Positions 1 to 9,095 are shown, counted from the first letter of the stretch. The stretch: 64,000 nt of DNA from an uncultured Pseudomonadota bacterium (GCA_946479515.1 CAMLGF010000002.1:1-64000); one strand, 5' to 3'. Translations and numbers: made by a program. The notes: generated by a model from the sequence alone, not told the origin.

Positions 1-45
1 GCACTCATAATGCCGGGGTCGAGGGTTCGATTCCCTGTCTATTCC
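1..45 (+). tRNA. tRNA-Met-like gene, 3' part (5' end outside window)
   Basis: The first bases fit the 3' half of an elongator tRNA-Met. The anticodon loop CTCATAA has CAT at 6-8. The 3' anticodon strand TGCCG (11-15), a 5-nt variable loop, a T arm with loop TTCGATT (26-32), a 7-nt acceptor strand and a discriminator C at 45 follow with exact cloverleaf spacing. One T-stem pair (21/37) is G-G, and no CCA follows. The 5' half lies outside, so pairing of the acceptor and anticodon stems cannot be checked. A degenerate tRNA remnant is possible. Confidence 0.55.
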
Positions 46-290
46 TTAGAGCCGCAGCCCTGGAATAAGCCGACTTTCTCGCGGCTTCAAAGCCCGCCGA
101 CGCAGCCAATACTCGGGCCCCACCATGGCGCCTGCTGCACTGTTCGAAGTCGGCGAGCTGAAGCGCGCGACTTCATGGCGACTCACGTGCGTAATGCCAC
201 CTATCCCGCCTGTAAATATCCCTGATGGAGTGCTGACCGTCGTGCACCATGATATGCCCCATCTCCAACCTCGATTCGAGGGGAACCTGA

Positions 291-845
291 ATGAGCGCGA
301 ACACCCGTGCTCGGTACGGATCGGCGCAGATTGCCCTGCATTGGCTGATGCTGCTGTTGCTTGTCGCGGTATACGCCTGCATCGAACTTCGGGAGCTCTA
401 TCCGAGAGGCAGCGAAATCCGTAACGCGCTCAAGACGTGGCATTTCATGCTCGGCCTCACTATCTTCGTTCTGGTCTGGGTGCGACTGGTTGTGCGCGCT
501 TTCGGATTGGTTCCACCGATTTCTCCCCGGCCTGCACTGTGGCAATTGCGTGTCGCGCACGGCGCCGAGTTCGCGATCTATGCGTTCATGATCGCCATGC
601 CATTGCTGGGCTGGATGATTCTGAGTGGCGAGGGTGAGCCGGTCCCATTCTTCGGGCTCGAATTTCCGGCATTGATTGCGCCAAACAAGGAACTGGCGAA
701 GCGGCTGGAAGAGATACACGGGACGGTGGGGAACATCGGCTATTTCCTCATCGGCCTCCACGCGGCTGCTGCATTGGCGCATCACTACATTCGTCGCGAC
801 GACACTCTTCTGCGAATGCTGCCGGCTCGAAGGCGAAGCGAATAA
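291..845 (+). CDS. Cytochrome b561 family protein
   Basis: An inner-membrane di-heme b-type cytochrome of the bacterial CybB/YodB kind, 184 residues, the usual family size. Four hydrophobic segments are visible. Histidines at about 17 (ALHW), 51 (TWHFMLG), 143 (EIHGTVG) and 157 (GLHAAAA) sit where this family places its heme ligands. In the family these proteins move electrons between quinone and a partner such as superoxide or a periplasmic protein; the partner here is unknown. A strong ribosome binding site GAGGGG lies about 8 bases before the ATG. The gene converges on the spermidine-synthase-like gene and stands alone on its strand. Confidence 0.9.
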   Translation: MSANTRARYGSAQIALHWLMLLLLVAVYACIELRELYPRGSEIRNALKTWHFMLGLTIFVLVWVRLVVRAFGLVPPISPRPALWQLRVAHGAEFAIYAFMIAMPLLGWMILSGEGEPVPFFGLEFPALIAPNKELAKRLEEIHGTVGNIGYFLIGLHAAAALAHHYIRRDDTLLRMLPARRRSE

Positions 846-907
846 CGATCAGGTTTTGCAGCCCGCTCTCAGTGGTCGGCCGGCATCGTTCCTCTTGCGC
901 GCCTTGC

Positions 908-1867
908 TTACTCGTCTTCCATCTTCAAAGCCGTCCACGCAGATTCGCCGGGGCGGAAGGCGTCCGCGGGCGAGCACAGCGCCTCTGCGATCTCGATTGA
1001 AGTCTGTGTGCCGGCGAGCGAATGTCCCTGGCATATACGCCGAAGGAATCGCGGGAAATCGAGCGTCAGGCGCATTTGCAGTTTCCGCGCGACCGCCTCG
1101 AGCTCATCGGTGATCCTCTGCGGGGGCGCCTGTTTGAACGCGAACAACAGCAGGTTCACATCGCCCGAAACGGGAACGAGCAGGAGGCTGTCGCCAAATG
1201 CCGCGCGTGCCTGCGCGAGGTTGTCGACGTAGCGATCGCAAGGACCCCAGAAGTTCATGACGAGCATGCCATTGCCCGTCAGTTGGCGCGCAGCGCTGGC
1301 GTAGAAGTCCGACTTCGCCAGCGACAGCGCGATGCCGTCCGCGTCAAAGGCATCGATCAACAATACATCCATCGGCTCGTCGTGCTGCTCGACATAACGG
1401 GCGCCGTCGTCGCAGACAACGCGAAACCGTTCGTCGTCCTTCGGAATGCAGAATTCATCGCGCAAGGCCACGACGTCTTCGCTGATCTCGATGACCGTGA
1501 TCCGTGTCCGCGGCAAATGGCGGTAGCAGAACTTGGCCAGGGAACCGCCTCCAAGTCCGATCATCACGATGTGCCTGGGGTTCGGATTGAACAGCAGGAA
1601 CGCCATCATCTTGCGGGTGTACTGCGCAATAAGCGCGTCGGGGTCCGTCAGCAGCATGGCGCTCTGCGTGGCGTGATTCGTGAAATGCATTCGCCGCTCG
1701 TACAAGGAGTCGAAGATGTACGGCTGCGTGAGCTCATCGCGCCAGGCCCGCTTTGCGAGCTCGTCGCGGGTTACGCCATCCTTCGACTGGCGGACTCGTA
1801 CCTTGCCGGGCTGGCAAGCCCAGGGACTCTCGAATTCCACCCACGGAAGCTTCTTTGATTCAGGCAT
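908..1867 (-). CDS. Spermidine-synthase-like methyltransferase-fold protein
   Basis: 319 residues with the Rossmann core of polyamine aminopropyltransferases. It shows a glycine-rich nucleotide loop (IGLGGGSLAKF), an acidic strand end (VIEIS) and the DVLLIDAFD motif typical of the SpeE superfamily. The N-terminal part (about 1-70) carries the SLYERRMHF strand region that precedes the core in this family. Substrate cannot be assigned, because many SpeE-like proteins outside true polyamine operons are uncharacterised. It is the last gene downstream of the Ehr/Hyf operon on the same strand, 93 bases after hyfI, so co-transcription is plausible. Cytosolic; no signal peptide or membrane segment is seen. 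Confidence 0.75.
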   Translation of the reverse strand: MPESKKLPWVEFESPWACQPGKVRVRQSKDGVTRDELAKRAWRDELTQPYIFDSLYERRMHFTNHATQSAMLLTDPDALIAQYTRKMMAFLLFNPNPRHIVMIGLGGGSLAKFCYRHLPRTRITVIEISEDVVALRDEFCIPKDDERFRVVCDDGARYVEQHDEPMDVLLIDAFDADGIALSLAKSDFYASAARQLTGNGMLVMNFWGPCDRYVDNLAQARAAFGDSLLLVPVSGDVNLLLFAFKQAPPQRITDELEAVARKLQMRLTLDFPRFLRRICQGHSLAGTQTSIEIAEALCSPADAFRPGESAWTALKMEDE

Positions 1868-1960
1868 GTGCGGACACCACTCGACCTTCGGGTTTATCGA
1901 GAAGCCGTGTCGGAAACGGTTCGATGTCCCAGCGCGGCATTTTGATCTGAGGCATCGATG

Positions 1961-2476
1961 CTATGTCGTGCCGGCCGGAGAAATCGCCGTCAGGATTCCG
2001 GCCAGGATTCGGTTGGGGCTCGGTGGGCAGCCAGGCACAGCGACATTGACGGGGATGACATTCGAGACTCGACCGAGACTGGCGTAGTTCTCGCCAAACA
2101 CGCCGCCAGTGCAGCCGCAGTCGCCGATCGCGACGACGAGCTTCGGGTCCGGCGTTGCCTCGTAGGTTCGTCGCAACGCCACCTCCATGTGGCGGGAAAC
2201 GGGACCCGTGACCAACAGAAGATCGGCGTGCCGGGGGCTCGCGACGAATTTTATGCCCAGGCCCTCGATGTTGTAGACGGGATTGCCGAGCGCCTGGATC
2301 TCGAGCTCGCAGCCATTGCACGAACCCGCATCGACGTGACGAATGCACAAGGCGCGACCCAGGATGTCGCGGATACGCTGCTGAAGCGTATCGCCCATTC
2401 GCAGCGCATCGTCGCTCGCGGGCGCCGGTTCCGATGCGATGCCGACGCGACAGATCTTGGTGAGCGTCTTGATCAT
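1961..2476 (-). CDS. HyfI/NuoB-like iron-sulfur subunit of an Ehr-type complex
   Basis: 171 residues, homologous to hydrogenase-4 small subunit HyfI/HycG and complex I NuoB. Cysteines at about 53 and 56 (SCNGCELEI), 120 (GDCGCTGG) and 150 (VPGCPPSP) match the ligands of the N2-type [4Fe-4S] cluster, so the terminal electron-transfer centre looks intact. It acts on the cytosolic face with the HyfG-like large subunit, whose stop codon lies just 2 bases upstream of this start. The N-terminal 40 residues are a soluble amphipathic extension. A true NiFe hydrogenase role is unlikely because the partner lacks the metal ligands. Confidence 0.88.
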   Translation of the reverse strand: MIKTLTKICRVGIASEPAPASDDALRMGDTLQQRIRDILGRALCIRHVDAGSCNGCELEIQALGNPVYNIEGLGIKFVASPRHADLLLVTGPVSRHMEVALRRTYEATPDPKLVVAIGDCGCTGGVFGENYASLGRVSNVIPVNVAVPGCPPSPNRILAGILTAISPAGTT

Positions 2477-2478
2477 GG

Positions 2479-4011
2479 CTACAGATCGTGGCCGCTGTAG
2501 GAGAGGTTGAAGGACTTATTGATGAGTGGGAAGTCGGGCACGATGTTGCCGATGATGGCGTGTTCGAGCACCGGCCAGTTCTGCGACGAAGGATCGTGCG
2601 GATGACATCGCCGGATGTGACCGTCGGACCCGATGCGCAGGGCGATGAACACCGGGCCGCGCCAGCCTTCGATCATGCCGACGCCCATGCCGGCGGCGGC
2701 CGGCAGCGCGAACACCGAGCGGAATGCGCCGTTGGGGAGCCTTCGGACGATCTCATCGACGAGCCTGGCGGATTCCTGCAGTTCATCGCAGCGCATTGCC
2801 ACGCGCGCGGCGACATCGCCCTCGCGGCTCGTGAACTTGCGCACGGACAGCTCGTCGTACGGCGCGCAGGGCAGATCGGCGCGCAGGTCATGGTCCTGCC
2901 CGCTCGCGCGTCCCGCGAGACCGCACAGCCCGAGCCGTGCCGCAAGTTCCGGCGTCACGATGCCGGCACCCGCGAAGCGGTCGCGCACACCGGCGTGCTC
3001 GTCGTAAATGGCGCGAATGGCGACAGCCTCTTTGGCGATGTCCTTGGCACAGGCGGCCAGCTCCGCGAGCTGCGCTGCTTGCGGGCTGGCGAAAACACCG
3101 CCCGGCACGACGAAGTCCATCAGGTATCGCTGTCCGAGCGCGGTTTGAGTGGCGCGTAGCCACTGCTCTTTCAGCCGTGAGAACTGGGCGAGCCCGAATG
3201 CGAACCCGGCATCGTTGCCAAGAGCGCCGAGATCGCCGAGATGGTTCGCGATGCGTTCGCTCTCCAACGCAAGCGCGCGCAGCCAGCAGGCGCGCGCCGG
3301 AACACTGACGCCCGCAATTCCTTCGAGTGCCTGGCAGTATGCCCAGGAGTACGCGACTGCGGAATCGCCCGAGACCCGAGCCGCGAGGCGCTGGCCATCG
3401 TTCGCATGGAACTCGGAGAATCTCTGCTCGATGCCCTTGTGAACGTAGCCCAGGCGCTCTTCGAGCTTGAGTACCTTCTCGCCGACGACGGAGAAGCGAA
3501 AGTGTCCCGGCTCGATGGTTCCCGCGTGGACCGGGCCGACTGGAATCTCGTGCACGCCCTCGCCGGCGACACGTACAAAGGGATACTGATCGATTGCCGA
3601 TTCACCGCTCGAGGCCGCCAGTCTTCCGCTCACCAGCGGTAGATAGTGCGCGGGCCACGCGGCGTGGCGAAGCCAGGGGCGTTGGTCGAAATCCCGGGCG
3701 CGCACACCGCACAGATCCGCGGTGGCGCGTTGCAGGCGCGCGGCGGCGGGGAAGACATCGGCAAGGCTCGGATACGTGGCGGCCGGGCCGGGCAGTTCCA
3801 GGCAGAGAAGCAACACCGCTGGTTCGCAGATCAGCGCGGCATACACCGTGATTTCCGCGGCACCGTCGGCCCACATTGCGCAAAGTCGTCCGCCACTGGC
3901 CGCCACATCCCTCGCGCACTCGTGCCAGGCATCCGGCGTCACGTCCAGCCGCCGCACACCCGGAGCTCCCGGGAGCAGCGCGGACTGATCGATCCATTTC
4001 TGAAGCTCCAT
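2479..4011 (-). CDS. HyfG/NuoCD-like large subunit lacking Ni-Fe ligands
   Basis: 510 residues. An N-terminal NuoC-like domain (about 1-150) is fused to a NuoD/HycE-like domain recognised by EERLGYVHKGIEQRF and the C-terminal FNLSYSGHDL. In real group 4 hydrogenases two CxxC pairs bind nickel and iron. Here the first pair site reads RVSGDSAVAYSWAYCQ and the C-terminal region has DPSSQNW with no CxxC, so no Ni-Fe site can form. This is the hallmark of energy-converting hydrogenase-related (Ehr) complexes described in the literature; the redox substrate is unknown. It is often mis-annotated as hydrogenase or formate hydrogenlyase subunit 5. Start is 1 base downstream of the hyfF stop codon. Confidence 0.85.
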   Translation of the reverse strand: MELQKWIDQSALLPGAPGVRRLDVTPDAWHECARDVAASGGRLCAMWADGAAEITVYAALICEPAVLLLCLELPGPAATYPSLADVFPAAARLQRATADLCGVRARDFDQRPWLRHAAWPAHYLPLVSGRLAASSGESAIDQYPFVRVAGEGVHEIPVGPVHAGTIEPGHFRFSVVGEKVLKLEERLGYVHKGIEQRFSEFHANDGQRLAARVSGDSAVAYSWAYCQALEGIAGVSVPARACWLRALALESERIANHLGDLGALGNDAGFAFGLAQFSRLKEQWLRATQTALGQRYLMDFVVPGGVFASPQAAQLAELAACAKDIAKEAVAIRAIYDEHAGVRDRFAGAGIVTPELAARLGLCGLAGRASGQDHDLRADLPCAPYDELSVRKFTSREGDVAARVAMRCDELQESARLVDEIVRRLPNGAFRSVFALPAAAGMGVGMIEGWRGPVFIALRIGSDGHIRRCHPHDPSSQNWPVLEHAIIGNIVPDFPLINKSFNLSYSGHDL

Positions 4012-4012
4012 G

Positions 4013-5464
4013 TCAGATGCCCCCGATCAGGTTTGCCGCCATCCGGAACCAGTCCGCGAGATAGGGAGGAATGAACAAGCCGAGAGTCAGGACCAGCCCC
4101 AGGTGAACGAACACCGGCAGCAAAGCCGGCGGATGCGGCAGGCGGCGAGCCGTGGTCTCGCCAAAAACCATGGGCTGCACGCGCCGAAAGATCGCGGCGA
4201 ACGCGACACCCAACGCCAGCAACAAGATGGGGGTGGCCCAGGGTTGATCGCGCATTGCGGTGGTGAGAATGAGGAATTCGCTTGCGAATACCCCGAACGG
4301 CGGCAAGCCGAGAATGGCCAGCGTGCCCAACATCAGGCCCCAACCCACGGTCGGGCTGAGCGTGATCAACCCCCGGATGTCGCTCATCACCTGCGTACCG
4401 GCCTTCTGCGCGGCATGACCGACGGCGAAGAAGATCGCCGACTTGGTCAGGGAGTGCACGGTCATGTGCAGGAGCGCGGCAAAGTTCGCGACGGCGCCGC
4501 CCATGCCGAACGCAAACGTGATGATGCCCATGTGTTCGATGGACGAATAGGCGAAGAGGCGCTTGATGTCGCGCTGGCGCCAGAGGAAGAACGCGGCGAG
4601 CACGACCGACACCAGTCCGAACCCCATCAGCATGCGCGAGGGCAACGGCGAGTGCAGCGAACCTTCGACCAGAACCTTGCAACGGACGACGGCATAGATG
4701 GCGACGTTAAGGAGCAGGCCAGACAGCACCGCGGAGATGGGCGTCGGGCCTTCGGCATGTGCATCCGGCAGCCAGTTGTGCAACGGTGCGAGTCCGACCT
4801 TGGTGCCGTAGCCCACCAGCAGGAAGACGAATGCCAGGCTCAACACCGTCGGTTCCAGCTGGCCTTTGACCTCGTTCAAGTGAGTCCACAGCAGCGCGCT
4901 CATGCCTTCGGCCCCCAATACCTTTTCGGCGGCGAAATAGAGCAGGATGGTTCCGAAGAGTGCCTGCGCGATGCCGACGCCGCACAGGATGAAATACTTC
5001 CACCCGGCCTCGAGACTGGCTGGCGTTCGATAGAGGGTCACCAGCAGCACCGTGGACAGCGTCGCCGCCTCCATCGCGACCCACATGAGCCCCATGTTGT
5101 TGGTGGTCAGCGCGATCAGCATCGCCGCGATGAACACCTGATACATGCTGTGATACAGGCGCAGTTGCATGGGCTTCACGCGCCCGTGCTCGATGCGCAT
5201 GTAGGGGCGCGAGAAGAGTGACGTGGTGAGACTCACGAGCGCCGTGAGCGTAACCAGGAAGACGTTGAACGGATCGATGAAGAATTGTTCGTGAGCCGCG
5301 CTCAGATTCCCCTCGCCGATGACGCGGGCGGTAAGCGCGCAAGCGGCCCCGAAAGTCGCAAAGCTGAAGGCCACGTTGGCCTCGGGCGCCCAGCGCCGCG
5401 CCCCGAAGAACGCCTGGAACAGCGCGCCGAGCAGCGGAGTGGCCAGAAGGAAGAGAAAGACCAC
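4013..5464 (-). CDS. HyfF-like proton-channel subunit (NuoM/N, Mrp antiporter family)
   Basis: 483 residues, almost wholly hydrophobic, with about 14 transmembrane helices. The diagnostic antiporter motif TKVGLAPLHNWLPDAHAEGP, with its conserved Lys and the PLH..LPDAH signature, is present, and so is the helix region with SSIEHMGI. In complex I and hydrogenase-4 such subunits form half-channels for proton or sodium translocation. It is the fourth gene of six packed minus-strand genes and ends 1 base before the HyfG-like start. Two antiporter-type subunits (this and the HyfB-like one) imply ion pumping coupled to the soluble arm. Confidence 0.9.
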   Translation of the reverse strand: MVFLFLLATPLLGALFQAFFGARRWAPEANVAFSFATFGAACALTARVIGEGNLSAAHEQFFIDPFNVFLVTLTALVSLTTSLFSRPYMRIEHGRVKPMQLRLYHSMYQVFIAAMLIALTTNNMGLMWVAMEAATLSTVLLVTLYRTPASLEAGWKYFILCGVGIAQALFGTILLYFAAEKVLGAEGMSALLWTHLNEVKGQLEPTVLSLAFVFLLVGYGTKVGLAPLHNWLPDAHAEGPTPISAVLSGLLLNVAIYAVVRCKVLVEGSLHSPLPSRMLMGFGLVSVVLAAFFLWRQRDIKRLFAYSSIEHMGIITFAFGMGGAVANFAALLHMTVHSLTKSAIFFAVGHAAQKAGTQVMSDIRGLITLSPTVGWGLMLGTLAILGLPPFGVFASEFLILTTAMRDQPWATPILLLALGVAFAAIFRRVQPMVFGETTARRLPHPPALLPVFVHLGLVLTLGLFIPPYLADWFRMAANLIGGI

Positions 5465-5465
5465 G

Positions 5466-6134
5466 CTACTTCTCTTCCTTGAGCGATTCGAGGTGGTGCA
5501 GATCCAGGCTGTCGAACTGCTCGCGAATCTGAAAGAAGAACACGCCGAGCACCAGCATTGCGACCAGCACGTCGAGCGCGACGCCGAGCTCGATGATCAT
5601 CGGCATGCCGTAGGTCGCGCTCATCGCACCGAAGAACAGTCCGTTCTCCATCGACAGGAAGCCCACGACCTGCGACATCGCCTTGCGCCGGATGATCATG
5701 GTGAGAAATGCGAGCAGAACGACGGCTACTGCGATGCCGATCGAGCTGCGCGTGGAGGTGGTTGCCAGCGCCGCGATGGGCTGCGCCAGGCCGAAAGCGA
5801 AGATCACTACTATCAAGCCGACCAGCATCGTCGCGGCGATGTTGAGCAATGGTTCGCTGTCCCAGTAGACCCCGAGGCGGTGGATCAGCCGATGCAGCAG
5901 CCAGGGCAGGAACAGCGCTTTCAGTGCGAGCGTGATGGCTGCGGAAACATAGAGATGTCCGTTGCCCGTGCGCCAGGCGAGCAGCAGCGTTGCGAGACCG
6001 AGCAGCACGCCTTGCAGTGCCAGCAGATTCACCATGGTGACGACCCGCCGCTGCGACAGCATGGCGAACGACGTCAGAAGCAGCAATGCGGCGAAGGTAT
6101 TCAGCAACTGCAGGTCGAAGGTCAGGTTGCTCAT
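5466..6134 (-). CDS. HyfE-like membrane subunit (NuoK-related)
   Basis: 222 residues beginning MSNLTFDLQLL. The frame is open further upstream, but the preceding part reads as a cysteine/arginine-rich shadow of the neighbour, and the ATG at 6134 lies 4 bases past the HyfC-like stop, so that start was chosen. The protein is hydrophobic with about six helices. The segment MSQVVGFLSMENGLFF carries the buried glutamate (MENG) of the NuoK/MrpC fold. It belongs to the membrane arm between the HyfC- and HyfF-like subunits. The last 30 residues form a charged cytosolic tail. Confidence 0.87.
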   Translation of the reverse strand: MSNLTFDLQLLNTFAALLLLTSFAMLSQRRVVTMVNLLALQGVLLGLATLLLAWRTGNGHLYVSAAITLALKALFLPWLLHRLIHRLGVYWDSEPLLNIAATMLVGLIVVIFAFGLAQPIAALATTSTRSSIGIAVAVVLLAFLTMIIRRKAMSQVVGFLSMENGLFFGAMSATYGMPMIIELGVALDVLVAMLVLGVFFFQIREQFDSLDLHHLESLKEEK

Positions 6135-6138
6135 CGGT

Positions 6139-7092
6139 TCACGCTCCCAGGAGCAGATGGACGAGCAGGCCCAGGACCGCGAACAGGAATGCCGTCGCGA
6201 GAAACTCCGGTGCGCGGAAGATGCGCAACTTGGCCGAGACGGTTTCGATGAGCGCCAGCATGGCACCGGCGGCGAAAAGTTTCAGCCCCAGAATCGCAAC
6301 GGAAGCGAGCAGTGTGGCCGGCGCCGGCGCATCGCCCGTGGCCGCTCCCCACGGGAGAAAGAGCGCAAATCCAATGCAGGCGTAGTTGAACAGCTTGAGC
6401 GCTGAGGCCCATTCCATCAGCGCCAGGTGTCGGGCGGAATACTCGAGCAGCATCGCCTCGTGAATCATCGTGAGTTCGAGGTGGGTGGCCGGATTGTCGA
6501 CGGGTATGCGCGCGTTTTCCGCAAGCAGAACCAGCAAGAAGGCGACACCGGTGAATGCGAGACTCGGGTAGAGCGCGAGAGTCCGCGTCGCCAGCCCCTC
6601 GGAGATCGCCGGCAGCGACGTGCTGGTGGCGATCAGGGAAGCCAGGAAGATCACCATGAGCAGCGCCGGTTCCGCGAGAAAGCCAACGAGCATTTCCCGC
6701 CGAGCACCCAGCGAACCGAACGCCGTGCCCACATCCATTGCAGCCAGCGACATGAACACACGGGCTGTTGCGAACAGACCCACCAGCGCGATCGCGTCGG
6801 CCGCGTCGGAAAACGGCAGCCGCGTGCCGAGCGACGGAATGACCGCCGCCGCGCAAACCATGGATCCGAACACCACGTACGGAGCGATGCGAAACAGCGG
6901 CGACGCATGCGTGGCGAGCACGGCATCCTTGTGAAACAGCTTGCGGATTCCCCGATACGGCTGCAGCAGCGGCGGCGCCGACTTGTTCTGCAGCCAGGCA
7001 CGGCACTGGTTGATCCAGCCCACGAAGAGCGGCGCCGCCGCGAGCGCAGCCAGCACCTCGATGAATTGGGTGAGCCAGTGCAGAGAGGTCAT
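6139..7092 (-). CDS. HyfC/NuoH-like membrane subunit
   Basis: 317 residues from ATG 7092, whose ATGA overlaps the HyfB-like stop (translational coupling). Homologous to formate hydrogenlyase subunit 4 and NuoH, it anchors the soluble arm to the membrane near the quinone-like cavity. Evidence is about eight hydrophobic helices and the conserved region IRKLFHKD, about 50 residues in, followed by the ARIPVDNPATHLELTMIHEA segment that typifies this family. The open frame extends about 36 codons further upstream, but that extension runs inside the HyfB-like gene and is not hydrophobic, so it was rejected. Confidence 0.9.
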   Translation of the reverse strand: MTSLHWLTQFIEVLAALAAAPLFVGWINQCRAWLQNKSAPPLLQPYRGIRKLFHKDAVLATHASPLFRIAPYVVFGSMVCAAAVIPSLGTRLPFSDAADAIALVGLFATARVFMSLAAMDVGTAFGSLGARREMLVGFLAEPALLMVIFLASLIATSTSLPAISEGLATRTLALYPSLAFTGVAFLLVLLAENARIPVDNPATHLELTMIHEAMLLEYSARHLALMEWASALKLFNYACIGFALFLPWGAATGDAPAPATLLASVAILGLKLFAAGAMLALIETVSAKLRIFRAPEFLATAFLFAVLGLLVHLLLGA

Positions 7093-9095
7093 AACACCAG
7101 CGCCAGCAACGCGATCAGGGTGATGAAGCTGTACAGCAGATACGTGGCGATGCGCCCCTGCTGCAGCCAGGCGACGGCCTCGGCAACGCGCTGTACCCAC
7201 TTGGCCAGCCCTAGATAGATAGAGATCCAGAAGCGATCACCAATCACGACGCGGTAGCGCGGTGCGCGGTCGAACGGCGTGGGCAGATCGCGCTGCATGT
7301 CGAAGAACGGCAGGAAGATGTGACGGATGGGCTGTCCAAAGCCTTCCGCGGTATCCTGCATGCGTGCGTCGAGCCGCGCGAAGCCGCAATCCCAGGGAGC
7401 AGAACGACGGGATCTGCGGTGATAGAACAGGCTGACCAGACCCACGGTGACGACAATCGTCGCCAGGATGGCGACGAGAAACACGAGCGGCGCATAGGCG
7501 GCGGCCCGCCCGGACACCGGCACCAGATGCCACCAGCTCGATGCGGTTGGCATGGCCTCCACGATGCCGAGTTGCTCTGGAATGAGCGCAAGCACAGCGA
7601 TCACCTGCGTGGGGAACAAGCCCAGCGCAACGCAGCCGGACGCCAGCCACAAAAGACCCACGCGCTCGAGCCGACCCGCGTCATGCGCCCTGGCCAGGCC
7701 GGCTTCGCGCGGCTGACCCAGGAAGATCACGCCGAAGAATTTGACCATGACGTAAGCGGCCAACGCCGCCGCGAGCGCAATCACTGCCGCGCCGAGCGGC
7801 AGCAACATGTTGACGAACGAGCGTGGCACCTCGTGCGCCGAGAGAAACGCCTGAAGCAGCAGCCATTCGGACACGAAGCCATTGAGCGGGGGCAGGCCGG
7901 CGATCGCCAGCGCGCCGATCAAGGTGAGCCATGCCACCCAGGGCATGCGATGGATGAGCCCGCCAAGCCGGCCGAGATTGCGTTCACCGGTTGCGTGCAA
8001 CACCGAGCCCGTGCCAAGAAACAGCAAGCTCTTCATGAGCGCATGGTTGATGGCGTGATAGAGGACTGCGATCAGAGCCAGCGCCGCGAGCGTGGTCATT
8101 CCGACGCCGAGAAAGACGATGGCAAGGCCGACCCCGGTGAACAGAATGCCGATGTTCTCGATCGAGGAGAATGCCAGCAGGCGCTTCATGTCGGTTTGCG
8201 CAGCCGCGAACACGACGCCATAGATGGCGGTGAAGAGGCCCAGCGCGATGGGAATGAGTCCCCACCACCAGGTCGGAGAACCCAACAAGTCGAAGGTGAC
8301 GCGCAGCACCCCATAGAGTGCTGTCTTGAGCATCACGCCGCTCAGCAGGGCGGAAACCGGCGACGGCGCCGCGGGATGCGCTTCCGGCAACCACACGTGC
8401 AGGGGGACGAGCCCCGCCTTGGCGCCAAATCCAAACAAAGCCAGCGCAAAGGCAACGGCAGCCCAGGTTGGCGCCAGCGTCGCGGACCGCATGGCGTCAA
8501 ACGTGAACTGCCAGCTTCCACCTTGCATGACGCCGAATGACAGCAGGATCGCAATGGCTCCCAGGTGTGCAATCAACAGGTAGAGAAAGCCCGCGCTGCG
8601 GATCTCGGGGATCCGGTGCTGCGTGGTGACGAGAAAATATGACGACAGCGCCATCATCTCCCACGACACCATGAATCCATAGGCGTCGTCGGCGAGCAGT
8701 ACGAAGCCCATGCTCGCCAGGAACAGGTGGTACTGCAGGCACAGCAGGCCCGGCGCGGTTCCCTCGCCGGCGCGAAAATAGCCCGCACCGAATATCGAAA
8801 TGCCGGCGGATGCAGCGCCTAACAAGAACAGGAACACGCTGCTGAGCGCGTCGCGTCGCAGATGAATCGGCAGGTCGGGCAGGCCGATCGGCAAAACGAG
8901 CTGCTCCGCGGGCAGGGCGATGCCGGTGACGGCTGCCGCCGCCAGACATAACCCGGCGAGCGCGCCCAGCGGAAACAGCACGCGCCTCATCAAATTCACG
9001 CTCGAGGGCCGCAGCAGCCCAAGCGCACCGATACCCGCCCAGGCGATGAGCAGGAAAATGCACGCAACGAGCGGAGAAAACGACCCGACTGACAC
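7089..9095 (-). CDS. HyfB-like proton-channel subunit (NuoL-related)
   Basis: 668 residues starting at a GTG (9095), first gene of the six-subunit Ehr-type operon. It is an antiporter-family subunit with about 16 helices. The conserved block AKAGLVPLHVWLPEAHP, with its channel lysine, and SSIENIGI in a later helix mark it as NuoL/HyfB-like. The C-terminal third has a hydrophilic loop after about residue 530 (FYHRRSRRSAPWDCGF), then a last hydrophobic helix, as in HyfB. No ferredoxin-like HyfA/HyfH or HyfD gene is present, so this complex is the minimal B-C-E-F-G-I set. Confidence 0.9.
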   Translation of the reverse strand: MSVGSFSPLVACIFLLIAWAGIGALGLLRPSSVNLMRRVLFPLGALAGLCLAAAAVTGIALPAEQLVLPIGLPDLPIHLRRDALSSVFLFLLGAASAGISIFGAGYFRAGEGTAPGLLCLQYHLFLASMGFVLLADDAYGFMVSWEMMALSSYFLVTTQHRIPEIRSAGFLYLLIAHLGAIAILLSFGVMQGGSWQFTFDAMRSATLAPTWAAVAFALALFGFGAKAGLVPLHVWLPEAHPAAPSPVSALLSGVMLKTALYGVLRVTFDLLGSPTWWWGLIPIALGLFTAIYGVVFAAAQTDMKRLLAFSSIENIGILFTGVGLAIVFLGVGMTTLAALALIAVLYHAINHALMKSLLFLGTGSVLHATGERNLGRLGGLIHRMPWVAWLTLIGALAIAGLPPLNGFVSEWLLLQAFLSAHEVPRSFVNMLLPLGAAVIALAAALAAYVMVKFFGVIFLGQPREAGLARAHDAGRLERVGLLWLASGCVALGLFPTQVIAVLALIPEQLGIVEAMPTASSWWHLVPVSGRAAAYAPLVFLVAILATIVVTVGLVSLFYHRRSRRSAPWDCGFARLDARMQDTAEGFGQPIRHIFLPFFDMQRDLPTPFDRAPRYRVVIGDRFWISIYLGLAKWVQRVAEAVAWLQQGRIATYLLYSFITLIALLALVL

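Noticed and set aside
49..290. Short open frames between the tRNA fragment and the cytochrome b561 gene
   Set aside because: No ribosome site or homology pattern; the region looks non-coding apart from the leader of the cytochrome gene.
2479..4011. Annotation as a NiFe hydrogenase or formate hydrogenlyase large subunit
   Set aside because: Both CxxC metal-ligand pairs are absent, so an Ehr-type subunit is the better call.
4010..5221. 403-codon plus-strand open frame across the HyfF-like gene
   Set aside because: Charged low-complexity sequence typical of antisense reading of a membrane-protein gene.
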